Source: Lepidodermella squamata
Taxonomy: Eukaryota; Gastrotricha
Reading direction: 5' to 3'
DNA: 64,000 nucleotides
Assembly: GCA_047495785.1 (NCBI GenBank)
Contig: JBLDXI010000003.1
Span: 1,426,001-1,490,000, forward strand
Below the pieces are notes generated by a model. It worked only from the letters and a program-made list of their open reading frames with translations. It made no database searches and had not been told where the DNA came from. Positions within the stretch are counted from its first letter, which is position 1. Each line of letters begins with the position of its first letter. Below are positions 46,401 through 58,400 of this stretch, one piece after another. Both the position numbers and the translations under genes were made by a program.

Positions 46401-46705
46401 TGGGCTTGCAACCTGTTATACAATACAGTGTTGGAAAATGAAGCTGTCCAATGGCGAGGTTGTATTAGTTCGTATTGCTCTCATCAATGCTGCTACTCTT
46501 TTTCTCACAACAATGCTAATTTTCTCGCAAAATAAGTCGCGCAAACGGTAATCACCCTTCAGCGCTAATTGTTCTCCTGTCGGCCTCGGTTACCAATCAG
46601 TACATTGTCGTTTCAACCGCATTACTCATTCTATCGTTGCTGACAACAATGGCGATTTTCTGGGAAACTTACTTTCGCAAAATTCGCTCAGCTTTGCGGC
46701 TTTAA
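43411..46705 (+). CDS. class C GPCR, GABA-B receptor-like (receptor B), interrupted near its end
   Basis: Exon 1 is 43411-44310 (signal peptide MINFFKVTILASTLINSLAQ). Exon 2 starts at 45127. The phase-0 intron sits exactly where it does in receptor A. The order of features is as in receptor A: binding lobe, WQTLDGKPPND before the membrane, seven helices. Several blocks are identical to A (for example RRLYKNWYLSRMPPEMMAF). In TM6 the frame meets 46 extra bases (46516-46561) that cause a stop at 46549-46551. Reading on from 46562 restores homology through TM7 to a stop at 46703-46705, about 810 aa in total. The extra piece has no GT-AG boundaries. It is either a non-canonical mini-intron, a damaging insertion or a sequencing artefact. 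Confidence 0.75.
44579..44718. mobile_element. short MITE in the receptor B intron
   Basis: GCGACAGAACGACTCG and CGAGTCGTTCTGTCGC are perfect 16-bp inverted ends, 140 bp apart. Same terminus family as 20281-20429. Confidence 0.65.
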
Positions 46706-47382
46706 TCACGACGGCATTTGATCGGAAATGCAGCAGCAGGATTATGCGATGGGCACCATGGAACAATGCGAAGCCATCTACTCTAAATTATTCACACTCT
46801 AATTTCACATGCTGCTCGTTTGTGTAATCATATTGTAATGTCTTAAGAAGAGCTTTATTATCAAGCTCGATTACGTAGATGCTCAATGGGCACCGCGTCC
46901 TCGGTGTTTTGAAACAATTTTGCGTTGACAATTTCAAGAAACAGAGATGCTGCTTGGTTTATAATGAAAAACCTCAAATATGAAACCTGAGATTCAGCAT
47001 CAGAAGCCTATTAAACAACCTAACAATATTTTCTGGATTTTTTCCTATGAACGCCATAACGGAATACATTGGATCAAAGCTCTCAAGAAAGATTTAGTCC
47101 TCGTTTCACTCTTGTAGGGTATAGCTTTAAAATGGGTTTTTCTAAATCCATCCATGATTTGCTTACTGCTTATTGATTTTAGATGACATGAAAGCTATTA
47201 ACTGAAGGTAATATAATTCAAATTGGGCGCATAGATTACTAGAAGCTTTTCCCGATGGAACCTCACGAAAAGAGTGTAGCACGAATGCGTTACAGATGAA
47301 TGATGAAGCTATGATTAAGTCGTGACAGCTTCATTTTCAGAACAATAACATAATCGCGTATTCATCTTATTCGTTATACAAC
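46706..47382. other. intergenic, receptor B to copy IV
   Basis: No gene. Unlike copies I and II, the conserved upstream block is not found before copy IV. Confidence 0.4.
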
Positions 47383-50300
47383 ATGCATGCTCAGGCCATT
47401 TTACTTTTCTTTTCGACTCCTTGGATGCTGCTGGTCGCGGAAGCTTGCAGCCCAACCGCGCCAGCTCGTGATGCGATTAACTCACCCGCTGTCAACCAGA
47501 TGGTAGAAAATCAAAACGACTTCTTCAGTCATTTAAAGCTGTAATTATTAGTACATTCAATGCTACGCAAAAGGCGTCGGAACATGCAGACCGGATGCTT
47601 GTACTCCGGGCGAATCAGTTGTAAGCGTCTCAGTTAACTATTTATAGTAAGGAGCTGCTTAAAATATCAGTCTAACGCTAGATTTCTGACAAATTTTCTG
47701 ATCAAACCGTATGCCAGAGGTTTACAATGGTATTAATCTTTTCTGTTTAATTCTGCTTGTAAATTCGAGATTTTGCAGCGTTATGTCATTTGTGCCTACG
47801 GGAATGACACATTGACGTGCACACCGGCTGTTCCGGGTTGTTCCGGGGCTATGCGCTTCGACACACAGGTTACACCAGCATATTCTCAACATCCTGTTTT
47901 AATGATTGATGTACATTTCGGCAGTATGGAACTTCAATTTACGACTCAGTGGATAGTTGCTCTTCAGCTGTAAGCAAATATACTGCGGTAGGTAACTTCA
48001 GACATTTGCTCAAGAAAGCTCCAGTCACCCTAATTGTGGGACATCATCACCCTAAGTAGGGTGACTTTTCTTCTCCATTGCTGAAATTTTTATTGTAATC
48101 TAGCGGTTTATCGTTTGCGATTCGGAGAACTCAATACTAACATGCACCCCCGTCGCACCTGGTTGCACTGGTGGCTTGCGACCGTCCAGCCAGGTATATT
48201 TATATTTGTGAGGGATAAGAATTCAATCGAAGAAAGTTGAAGCTGAGTATGGAGATTTGGCAAAATTACGCACCCCCTAGCGTTCTAAAATGTTCAAAAA
48301 CACAAGGGAGCTCTATGATGATTGCAAATTATGGGATTTTCTCCCTCATTTCCCCCAGTTTCATCATTGGTGTTTATCAGTTCTTTTTAATGACCAAATA
48401 ACCAAATGAATCAGTTTTATTTTTCGTCCTCCGTAGGCATGTGATGTTAATGTTAGAGAGTAGAAAAAAAGGCCTTACCCGTGAGGGTTTAGGGGACGGC
48501 TGACGACAGGCGATCGGCTACAGGGGCCGACAGATCGGTCGCGAACAACCTGCTTTTGCCCAAAAATTCATAATTTTCGATGCTATTACACACTAATTGC
48601 CATTCATCCCGATCTCTGGCAGTTATTTCCGCTAATTTTAGATCCGCAATTTTGTGAATTTCAGTGCGTCGCATTAACAGGGTCGACTTACGAGGTCTCC
48701 CGCGTCTAACTGGCTCATTTGGGTTTTTAATATATTTCACATGAATATCGAACAAACCAATTTTAAGAAGACTCCTTTTCAAGCTATCGGTCCAGCGGGT
48801 TGGCGGTTTACCGCGAGGCAAGTACCAACTCGAGTCGACCGCTTTCCAATGATATATGGCATTCGTGAGACTTTCAGTGTCATACTCGTCTTGGCGAATA
48901 ATGTGCCCGAAATATTTCAAACGATGCTTTTCAATCATTTTACTTAATTCCAAAACGTCACAGATCAATTTAATATCGATGTTAGGTATATAATCTGTTC
49001 TAAAAAATCCCATAATGGTTCTGAGCCAGCGCATGAAAGTGACATTTAACCTTTGTTCCTGCTTAGTAGTTAGGTTCCAGGTTTCACAGGCGTAGGTGAC
49101 GGTAGGAATTACCACACATTTTAAAACTTTCAATTTTGTGGCTAGGCTTATATGTTTTCTGTTACACATCAGCTTGTTAAGAGCACCAAAACAGCTGCCA
49201 GCTTTCGCTAGGCGAGCTTTGATTTCCTCGTCCATTTTACCGTCTGATGTGATTATACTACCTAAATATTTAAAAGATGTAACTTTCTCCAATAATTTTC
49301 CATCTAGTTCCAGTTGATAATTGTTATCCTCACCATATCACCTTATACTGGGTTTTGCTAACACTAATTTTCAGACCAAGCTCCTGGCAGGCCTTGTTGA
49401 AGACATCAAGTAGTAATTTAATTTCCTCGTGGCTCATACCAATTAAAGTGCCGTCATCTGCAAATGCTATCAGATTCAAAAGCTGCTTACCAGTGATGGG
49501 GAAGCCACCCGGGGTGTCCCTCAATTTTTGAAAAATTTTATCGAACGTCGCGATAAAGAGTAGCGGGGACAGGGGGCAGCCCTGTCTTAAGCCCCTCCTT
49601 ACCACGAAAAAGTCCGAGAACTTATTGTTAATCCTAACCGCTACCTTGTTGAATTTATAAAAACTTTTGATAGCTTGGATCAGATTCGCATCGACACCTA
49701 ATTCGCATCGAGTGCAGCCCAGACCTTTTCGCGATCGATCAGGTCGTAGGCCTTCTCCAGGTCAATAAAAACCCAATGCATTTCTTTATTGCCGCAGCAG
49801 ATGACCTTTTCGATTAATCGCCGTAGAATGAAAATGCAGTCTCTACAGCCTTTTCGAGGTTGAAATCCAAATTGCCGCTTTGAGATATTGGGCGGGCCAA
49901 TAATTTTCCGCAATTTCCGCTCTAGAATAATAGCATTTCTTTTTATATTCAGCAGTTTATAGCAGTTCTTTTTATATCAAACGTTTTAATTATAGTTCGG
50001 CTCTCAAATCTACGAGTCTGCAGCGCAGTGCCGAAACGCCATCTCAGGAAACGTCATCTCTGGAAATGCAATCTCTGGGAATCAGACAGTTGGTCATCGA
50101 CTTGCTCAAGTTTCTGGGTTATTGATATCTTGAATTTAGCGATGGATCCGATGCTCAGATGGCACGACTCCATTCTGCCGTGTGAATCAATGCAGAGCCG
50201 GCGAAGTGCGAGTAAGCTTGCAAGATACATATATCGGGCTAATTTAACCCGCTAAGTTTAATGGAGGAATCCTATATACTTGGCGGGTTTTATTAGCCAA

Positions 50301-53300
50301 ATAACGATATATCAAATCAATTGAAATTCTCTTGAATTCTGAGTTTAAGTAGATCTCTACATCAATCGGTTAATTCAGGTTTTATGAAGCATGGGTATCG
50401 TGTAAAAGCTAATGTGCAAAAACAAGGAATCGTTGATTTTTGAACTCTATACAACACTGGGACCAAATAAGCATTGAAGTGTGAAACTACTAACATGCCA
50501 CTCAATTTTTCAGCTCCAGTTCACTTCGACGACCATCTTCGAATCCGAAAGCGCTTGCCTTTCTTCCTTATATGTAAGCTTTATCAATTTAAGCCGAATA
50601 ACGCCTTTGTACTTGCGTATTCTATCCGGCCTCAGTTTATAAAGGATAATGAATCGAGAGCAAAGGGCATAGTTGAGATTCCGCATTTTATAACGGCGAG
50701 CTGAGGCGTCGCTATTATTTCTTTTCTCCTTATCCTAGAAAACTCGGTTGCGTTCGGGTTGCGACGAAACCAACGAACGAGAACGCTCGTTTTCGTGTAC
50801 CTACAATAGAACCATGATTTTAATTTTCAGTGCTATTTCCCAATTAGTCGCGCAAATATTTCCTTTCCTTGTTCATTTCGCAGCTCCAATTTATTTTATA
50901 TTTTTATCTTGACCGTAACTTTCAACAGATTGCAGTTTCTTGTTACAAGCCATTAACAAATCCCGTCTATCCCGTCTATTCGTGGTACGAAATCGTTCCT
51001 GGCTTCGATCACACTTTTCCTGCTGGTTGCAAAGCTAGCCAAGTGCAGATCAGTATCTCAGGGGTAAACATTTCCATCTTAATATATAGATAATATATTA
51101 AGCACAATTCCATTTAAAATATGAACGCTATTATTTATTCATTTACTTTGAGTAATATTTCAGCAATTTGTTTTCAGGTCCCGCGCTTCTTGCATTCCGA
51201 GACGGCTGACATTTCCGTCATTAATATAGATCCGTCCTATCCGTACTTCTTAATGCACGACAATTATTTTAATGGAATCCTAATAAATCCGGAAAACCTG
51301 AAAGTGAGTGATTCTCTGGTGGAATTCAATCTCAAGTAATCGATTGTTTGTTAATCAGATAAGATACAAGAGGTGCGTGCGCAGCAACGGGTTAGTATGT
51401 AGACCAGTGGAAGTGGGCTGCTTCAACCCTGATCAGCAAGAATTTCTGGTAGGGCTCGCGGTTCAACAATTACGGTTTCATTTATGCTTCCGCAGCTTAA
51501 AACAACTGCAGACCAAACATTCAACTACAATGACTGCCAGAACAACATCGTTAGTCAAGCTTTTCATTGTTAAAAAGACAAGACTATTTCCTACTGCTCA
51601 GAATATGGCCATCTTCAGTTATTACGATCTATCAACCTCGGCTCCACTAGAATCGTCTGTCCTTCGATGCGATAGGGATTTCGCCCTTGAAAGAAGCAGC
51701 AAAGCCATTGTTGTAAGTAATTATTAATTTCAACTACAGATATAACGAATATTTGTATATTGCAGTTTACCAGATATGATTCTTACGCGAGTTGTGAGAC
51801 TAGTGTTCGAAATATGGTATCCCATTCGTCGATCATTCTTAATTTATATGTTTTACACCTTGAGGATCCACGCCTATACGGCATAGGCTTAAGCCGATAT
51901 TTTCAAGTCCCATAGTGAATAAACCGTGAGGGTCACTATGGATATGGATCATCCTATATTAATCGATTGCTGTAATCAGGGGCTTTCAATCGATGTCCGA
52001 TCGAAGTCAACTTGACACATTCAGAATCACGCCGAAAACACGAATATTGCAATTTTCGACTTTGTAAAGATCTTATTCCCAAAACTTCAGCGCACAATTC
52101 GATTGAGCATTAATCGATTAATCAATAAATTCGAGCATTAATTAATAGCCCTCGATTACAGCAATCGATTAATATAGGATGATCCTTAGTCCTTAGTGAT
52201 CCTCGCGGTTTGGTCTACATGGGAATTGAAATCATCGCCCATCCCGTATAGACATAAACCCCTCATCGGCGTACAACATATATATCATTTCTATTCAACA
52301 CTATTATATCCACAGAAATACTCCAGCTTCGTTCGATGTCTGTACAATCGTGATCTATGGATTCCGACACTGGTGCTCATATCATGTCGTCCTACAGAGA
52401 TAGTAGGAAATTCTTGCACCGCAAACGACATTAGCACGATTCCAGTAAGCCGGTTAAGCCATTCTTGAATTTCAGTCTCTATTTGAAAACTTTGAACACA
52501 TAAATTAGGGATACAGTGCTCCCTCGATTCTCGATTAGTGCACGGGGTTGGGAGCTTATCTGGGGATACAGCTAAGGAAATAGGGCTGTTTTTAGAGATT
52601 GCGATGTATCCATAGAGAAAAATGAGAAAAAGGTCATTTCTTACTCTATCGATGTATCATATATATGTAGCTACGGTTTTGTCTTAGCTACTGCGGAGAC
52701 GATGCTTTTTGGTTGTGGTTAGCCATTCGAGGCAAACCCGAAATCATTTGTGCATTGATCTGAAAATTATCAGATAAAAGCATTTCTAACGAGTACCAAA
52801 GTGAAAGTGAACTTTAGCCAACAATTTACATTCCGATCCATTCCAAAGGAATCCACTCGCTTATTCTGACATGTTTCGGCTTTTATTCAGCCATTTTCGG
52901 GGACAAGCAACAATAAGGGAAATCAACAATCAAGTTTCAGAGCTATTATCGAGCAAGTATTACATACCAATTTTGTCACCAATCGTTTCTTATGAGTATC
53001 AACAATTTTGAATTTTAACAAGCGTGAAAGCTTCGTTTAGCGATTCGAAACTGGGTTCAGTGGTTTTTTGTGTAATGACATAGGAATGAAATTTCGCTAC
53101 ATCATTTTTTGTTATTTTGGTCAAAATAATGACAATTACGTCGTATACTATTTAGAACCGATCTCTCCTGACACAATTCTGCCAACAAAATATGCCATCC
53201 ATTCTTTTTTTGGCTTCTGAAAGCCTAAACCTGGAAAATCTAATTTTGAATGTTTTCCATCTGACAGGAAGGAGGGCCTTACTCTTCCACATACGACTGT

Positions 53301-54133
53301 CTAACGGCCAATGTCGGACGGGGTCCGGTAAGGAGACGTTTCCCGAACAAAATGAAGATGAAATGAAATCTTCGACAGGCTAAATGCTGCTGTGACAAAA
53401 GCGGAACGCAGCTGACTGGAACCGTGCAGAAATTAGCCGTGCCAAATTCGAGCAGAGAGGGTTTAACTACATTCTGCTCTTGTCCGGAAGGATGGTCGGT
53501 AAGTCAAATCTCTAAGCATCTGTCAATTATCACATTATCGTCAGCATCGTTATTTATCGTTAGTCTATTTCAAGGTTGACAAGGGACAAGTGGCGTTTTA
53601 CGCCTTACATTTTACATGTTACTTGTAATAATATCTCACCTTGAAAATGACTCAACAAAGTTGAATCCGAGTTCTCCTCTATTCCAGTTGTCCAGTTTCA
53701 AAATGTCTGTATCCTTTTCATCAGCGTCCCTACTGGGTGGCGGACTATTTTTTCAGCGCTTCGGACTCATCGACAACATGCTATCTATGAAAGTTCCCTC
53801 TCGAGCAAATGAACTATAAAACGGAGTGCGATAGATAGTTGAAATGATGTGTGCTACACTTCCTAAAATTAGCATCATGTAATCACATTCTATATGAATC
53901 AACAACGTTCCTTCTATTTACGATTCAAGCCAGAGCCTTTTATCTTTTATCACACGTGTGACTAATACTAATAAATGATACGTGGGATGCTTTTTGCCTT
54001 TTAGTAACCGTTGTTCTACAATCATTACACTTACGAAAAAGGAGAAATCTTCGCACAGCTATTTTTAAACAGCAATACTTCGACGGAATGCTTTGACCGG
54101 GAAGCCTGTGACTATGGCTGTGGCTTTTTGTAA
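47383..54133 (+). CDS. secreted multi-module cysteine-rich protein, copy IV
   Basis: Exons: 47383-47502, 47552-47620, 47682-47729, 47779-47868, 47925-47987, 48104-48193, 49996-50088, 50140-50211, 50514-50573, 50929-51063, 51178-51303, 51359-51448, 51496-51549, 51602-51712, 51766-51816, 52316-52444, 53268-53327, 53379-53498 and a tail at 54005-54133. All are phase 0; exons 1-18 give 527 aa. Signal peptide MHAQAILLFFSTPWMLLVAE. Exon 7 is 31 codons because ISGN is repeated. Exon 6 and 7 are separated by a LINE insertion. The tail exon would open with TAA directly after its AG; the homologous downstream frame (PLFYNHYTYEKGE...) is open, so the protein either ends after PEGWS or uses another acceptor. 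Function unknown. Confidence 0.72.
48450..49930 (-). mobile_element. non-LTR retrotransposon (LINE) fragment in intron 6 of copy IV
   Basis: On the minus strand the pieces read in order: 49913-49698 (ISKRQFGFQPRKGCRD, FIDLEKAYDLIDREKVW), 49605-49330 (RQGCPLSPLLFIATFDKIF and the catalytic FADD in IAFADDGTL) and 49292-48489 (the region after the RT domain, FKYLGSIITSDGKMDEEI, ending near RDRDEWQ). Frameshifts and stops separate the pieces, and the endonuclease and ORF1 are missing, so it is a dead 5'-truncated copy. The FADD box and the downstream FKYLGS segment are typical of RTE/CR1/jockey-like LINEs; I do not assign a clade. Confidence 0.85.
51945..52187. mobile_element. foldback element in intron 15 of copy IV
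   Basis: GGATCATCCTATATTAATCG...TGTAATCAGGGG is complementary to CCCTCGATTACAGCAATCGATTAATATAGGATGATCC at 52151-52187. Confidence 0.65.
52514..52770 (+). mobile_element. TA-CAGTGCTCCCTCG element, left part, in intron 16 of copy IV
   Basis: Same left terminus and same internal sequence (GTAGCTACGGTTTTGTCTTAG, GGTTAGCCATTCG) as at 12682. No right terminus seen. Confidence 0.55.
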
Positions 54134-55497
54134 ATCAAAGTCTGCCATTTCTTTCTGGCGCTTAGCGAGAGTGATAAACGGCCTTGGCCCTTAACGCGCA
54201 ACGGCGAGCTAAAATTTAGGACACGGGACTATTAGGCTCAAGAATGATAAAATAGAAAAAAATGAAGTTCGAGCGTGGAAAAATAGCTGTCACAGAGAAT
54301 CGAGCCCGAGGCAACAGCAAAGCAAAATCTTAGACAGTCTATGTCTACCTGTAGCCGGAGCTCATAGTAGGACCGCGGAAATGGTAGGGATAACAAAAAT
54401 CGACATAAGGCCTTCCTTTGACTGAGCTCACCCTACGGACCAATGTAAATAGTATGGATGATCCCTGCCATCCCTAGCGGACTATCGGGTTCGCTATCGG
54501 GTGTTTGCGGTGTACTGGTATATCCTCTACATGGCTACGCAAGCCTCGGAGGCTTCGATTCCTGGCGACATCAGTCTTTACTGAAACAAATCGAACCCGA
54601 TGAGTGGCATCCATCCTGCACTCGCTTTTGGGCGATGACATTCGCCGCTTAACAAAATTAAATAGTACCGATTTGCGGGTAATGGGCTAAAATGATGCGA
54701 ACACCTGACCCAGATTCCAGCATCCCTCATTTGGGTTCCAGTTTACGCTCATGGCCTATAAAGAAAGGATATGAGCGCATCAGTATGTTCTCGCAGGAAT
54801 TTGCTACCCATTTTATTTAATTACTTATGTCTAACTGTCACGCAAAAATTAGGAGTCCTTGGCGGAGAACGATAATTGAAAGGGCGGCGACGAGTGTGGC
54901 AGCGGCAACATCTTCTACCTTCAACCGGAAAATTTCAAATATGTAAAAAATGCTTTTTCTATTTTTCTTGAAAACGAGGTCAAAAAGGCGTTTTATGGAC
55001 GCAGTAATTTGTTCTTGGCCGGCGATTATTAAACATTTCAGTAACAATCCGGCTACGCAATTCCCGCAGCCTAACAGCAACAAAAAGCTACTGTTTTATC
55101 GCCCATTTCTGGCACGTTTTCTGTTTAAATTGTCGCTTGTCGTTTTCTAACGAAGCTTCATTAACCTTTCCTCTTTCCATGTTTCCCCTCCTCGCACAGC
55201 AAATTCCTTGAATCCGCTGAAATCCGCGGGCAAACAAGGCTAATAGTAGTAGAAATCAATTAAAGCAAAAATACATCTCCACCTAAATACAAATAAGATA
55301 TTAAAGATTACGCCGTAAAAGACGACAAATGATTCTATCATGAAATGCATGGTATCGAGTAATAATTTAGCAGCGTGCTGTTCGCGCGCGTGTAAAGAGG
55401 GGCGACGAGAGATTTCGAGATACGTGGTGCCCTCGACGGTTATTCTTAAACTCTCTCAGAAGGTTTTTACCACAACGATACTCAAGACGTATTTTCG
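54134..55497. other. intergenic, copy IV to copy V
   Basis: No supported gene or inverted repeat. Short frames such as 54458-54652 show no domain. Confidence 0.4.
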
Positions 55498-58400
55498 ATG
55501 AATTCAAAACGAGCGGTTTTGCGTAGTGTTCTGCTTTATTTCCTCTCCGCAATACCAGTTGTTCTTAACGCTTGCTCCTCGACTGGAGTATCATCTCAAG
55601 ATTCTAATAACGGCATCTCCGTATTTCACATGGTAAAGAAGCATTTTTACACCTTTTTCGATTCATTATGTTCACATCCGCTTTGAAGTATGTGCAATGT
55701 TACGCGAACGGGGTTGGGACATGCAGGGCAGATTATTGCCGATCAGGCGAAACAGCGGTAATGCCAGTATTTATACGCCTAATTTCCTCAAATCTGAGTA
55801 AAATAGATTTCTGGAAAATTTCCGGAACAAAGCTCTTGTCAGAATTTAGCATCGGTATGCAGCTAATTTGGCATCTGAGATTCTTATTATAGGGTGTTTT
55901 CAAGCGTTACGTCATCTGCATTGTTAATGCTGACACTCCAACCTGCACGAATGCTGTCCCAGGATGTACGGGGGCCATGCGTTTTCACGGCCAAGTTATT
56001 CCCGCCCGTAAATCTATGACACTGAATAATACATCAATTCGATTAAAACCAGCTCAGCTTACAAATATACGAATCAGCAGAACAGTGTAGATCAGCGATT
56101 CCAAAGAATTCGACCGTATGTTGCAAGATTCAACCAACTTAACAACATTTTATTGAATATTAATTCAAGCAATATGTAATTTGCGAGACTGAAGATTCGT
56201 TACCTGCATGCGCGGCGAGTTGCTCGGGGATGCTAAAGCCATTCGATAAGGTGAGTTTCGTAGTCATGATGTGTTTCCCCAAGCCATTTAAATGGACATT
56301 TACCATTATTGAACCGTTCAGTATGCCGCGCTGACCTTCAATAATACAAGCCACTGCGCGTCTTTCATCTCTGAAAATATCAAGGTTTGATTTCAAGACT
56401 AAAAGGAAATCCTCAGTAGTAAGCAAGGCAAGAGGCGGGTAAATCGTTATCAAATAATGTGCTGAGCCTTCTACATGTTCTCGCTCGTTTTCAACCTCCG
56501 ATAAATTTCTATATCCTCGATCCCTAACATGTGTTTGTGTGACATTGTTATATGAAAATCTTTTGAATATATAGCGATGGCTTCGCTGTTCAGATGGAAC
56601 CTCTCCAGTTTGCCGTCTGAATCAGTGCGCAGCCGGTGAAGCGCGAGTAAGTTTGGATTTGTTATTATAATTGATTATTAGAAAATTCGAGAAATATGTT
56701 TTCCCTCCGAGGAAATTAATTAGGATATTCAGACTTAATTCAGCTAATCCACAATCCACATCTCCGTGTCTTGAAGGCAATGGTAACGCAGACTCATCGG
56801 CAGCTTTCTGCTAAGAACGAAAAAATGTCTCTATTTTTTTCTAATAATAATACTATCCACTATCAAATACTGAAACTGCGCAAACACTAATTGACACTGC
56901 TAACTGCTGAAATCACCATTCAATTGCTTCTGGACGCGAAAAAACCGTCCGAAGAATCGTGATCCTGAATTAATTCAAAAATCGCGTGACAAAAATCGCA
57001 AAACGACGTTTTATAAGAGCTTTTTTACGCCATGTGCCATGTTCCCATTACATTGGAAAAAATCAGAGTCTCATCCCGTTGGTACCGCATCCCACCATAC
57101 CCTATATCAATTGCTAATTCCTCACATCTGATGCAATTTTACGCTAAAATTACCAAGCTTCAATTGCCAAATTCAGCACGCTATGCCAGCCATATCGAGA
57201 GAGCTTCGCCATGGCTGTTGATTGCTGATTTTGAATGCAGAATGCAGTGATTTAGCTCAATAATGGCTGTGAAGTGAATAATGAGTGCGAATTGAGGTCT
57301 AATAAGTCGCCCATCTCTAGAAAGTACTCCCTACATAACTGCGCGAGAGCAGGGCTGGAGGCCGTGCAGTTATCCCGGGAAGCAGTAGTCAAGAGCGAAT
57401 AAAGAGCTTGTGATGCGCCTCGCTATTTTTTTCTTGGTTGCTACGGCGACAATGTTTTTTTTGGTTAGCCATACTTTCAAAGACCAATCATTTTTTAAAA
57501 TGATTTTACTTTTCACTGCCGCGCAGGAAAGCACAGAAAATTGCTCAGCGAGTTACCATCGGGGTTTTTGTGATTTCTCGAACAAAATTTGTATATTTTC
57601 GCCAAAATTGCAAATATGGCATGGAATATTCTCCCGGTAGGTTTACTAAAGAATAGGATTTTCAATCTAAAAGCTGCTAGATGGCAATTGTTGGGACACA
57701 CTGTGAAGGCCTAAATAATCATTTCGGTAATCAGTAGCCAGAGATGTGATTTTAAGATGCTGTTCAAGAAGCACATATCCGCTATTACATTCTCAGCCAA
57801 AGCCGTCAACATAATTCGGCAAGTAACATTGCATTTTGGATAGCCGACTGGACAAAATTACTTTAACAAACGTTAACTAATTAGACCAATAATTATTTCA
57901 TCTTATAACGTCTTTATGAAATAAAATGTCTCGAAACTGCACAAGTATCCTTCAAAAAATACTGTGTTTAATTACACGGGGTCAATAATGCACCACGATT
58001 CGATGCCAACATCTATCGGTTCTGTACTCAGTAATTATTTCAAATTAAAAAATAATTTTTGTAATCAATTTAAAACGCGGGACCGGTTTTTAGCTGGCAG
58101 TTTGCTAGGCAATTGCACTTATCAAGGGTCTAGGGTGCAGTTACCGAGGGAGCACTGTAGTAGGAATTTTCGGGGGTTGGTAACTTCAAAGAAACAATCT
58201 ATAAAATGTTCCTACTTTTCGTCAAACTTGATAATTGATCTTTCAATTCTAGCTCAAATTCACTCTTACAACCACGTACGAGACAGAAAATGCATGTCTT
58301 TCTTCTCTATACGTAAGTTTTGTTATTGGTAGAATATTATTCGTAGTGGTATAGTGACGAAGTAGTTGCTTTTCGTGCCCTCGAAAAATTTGCTTATGCG

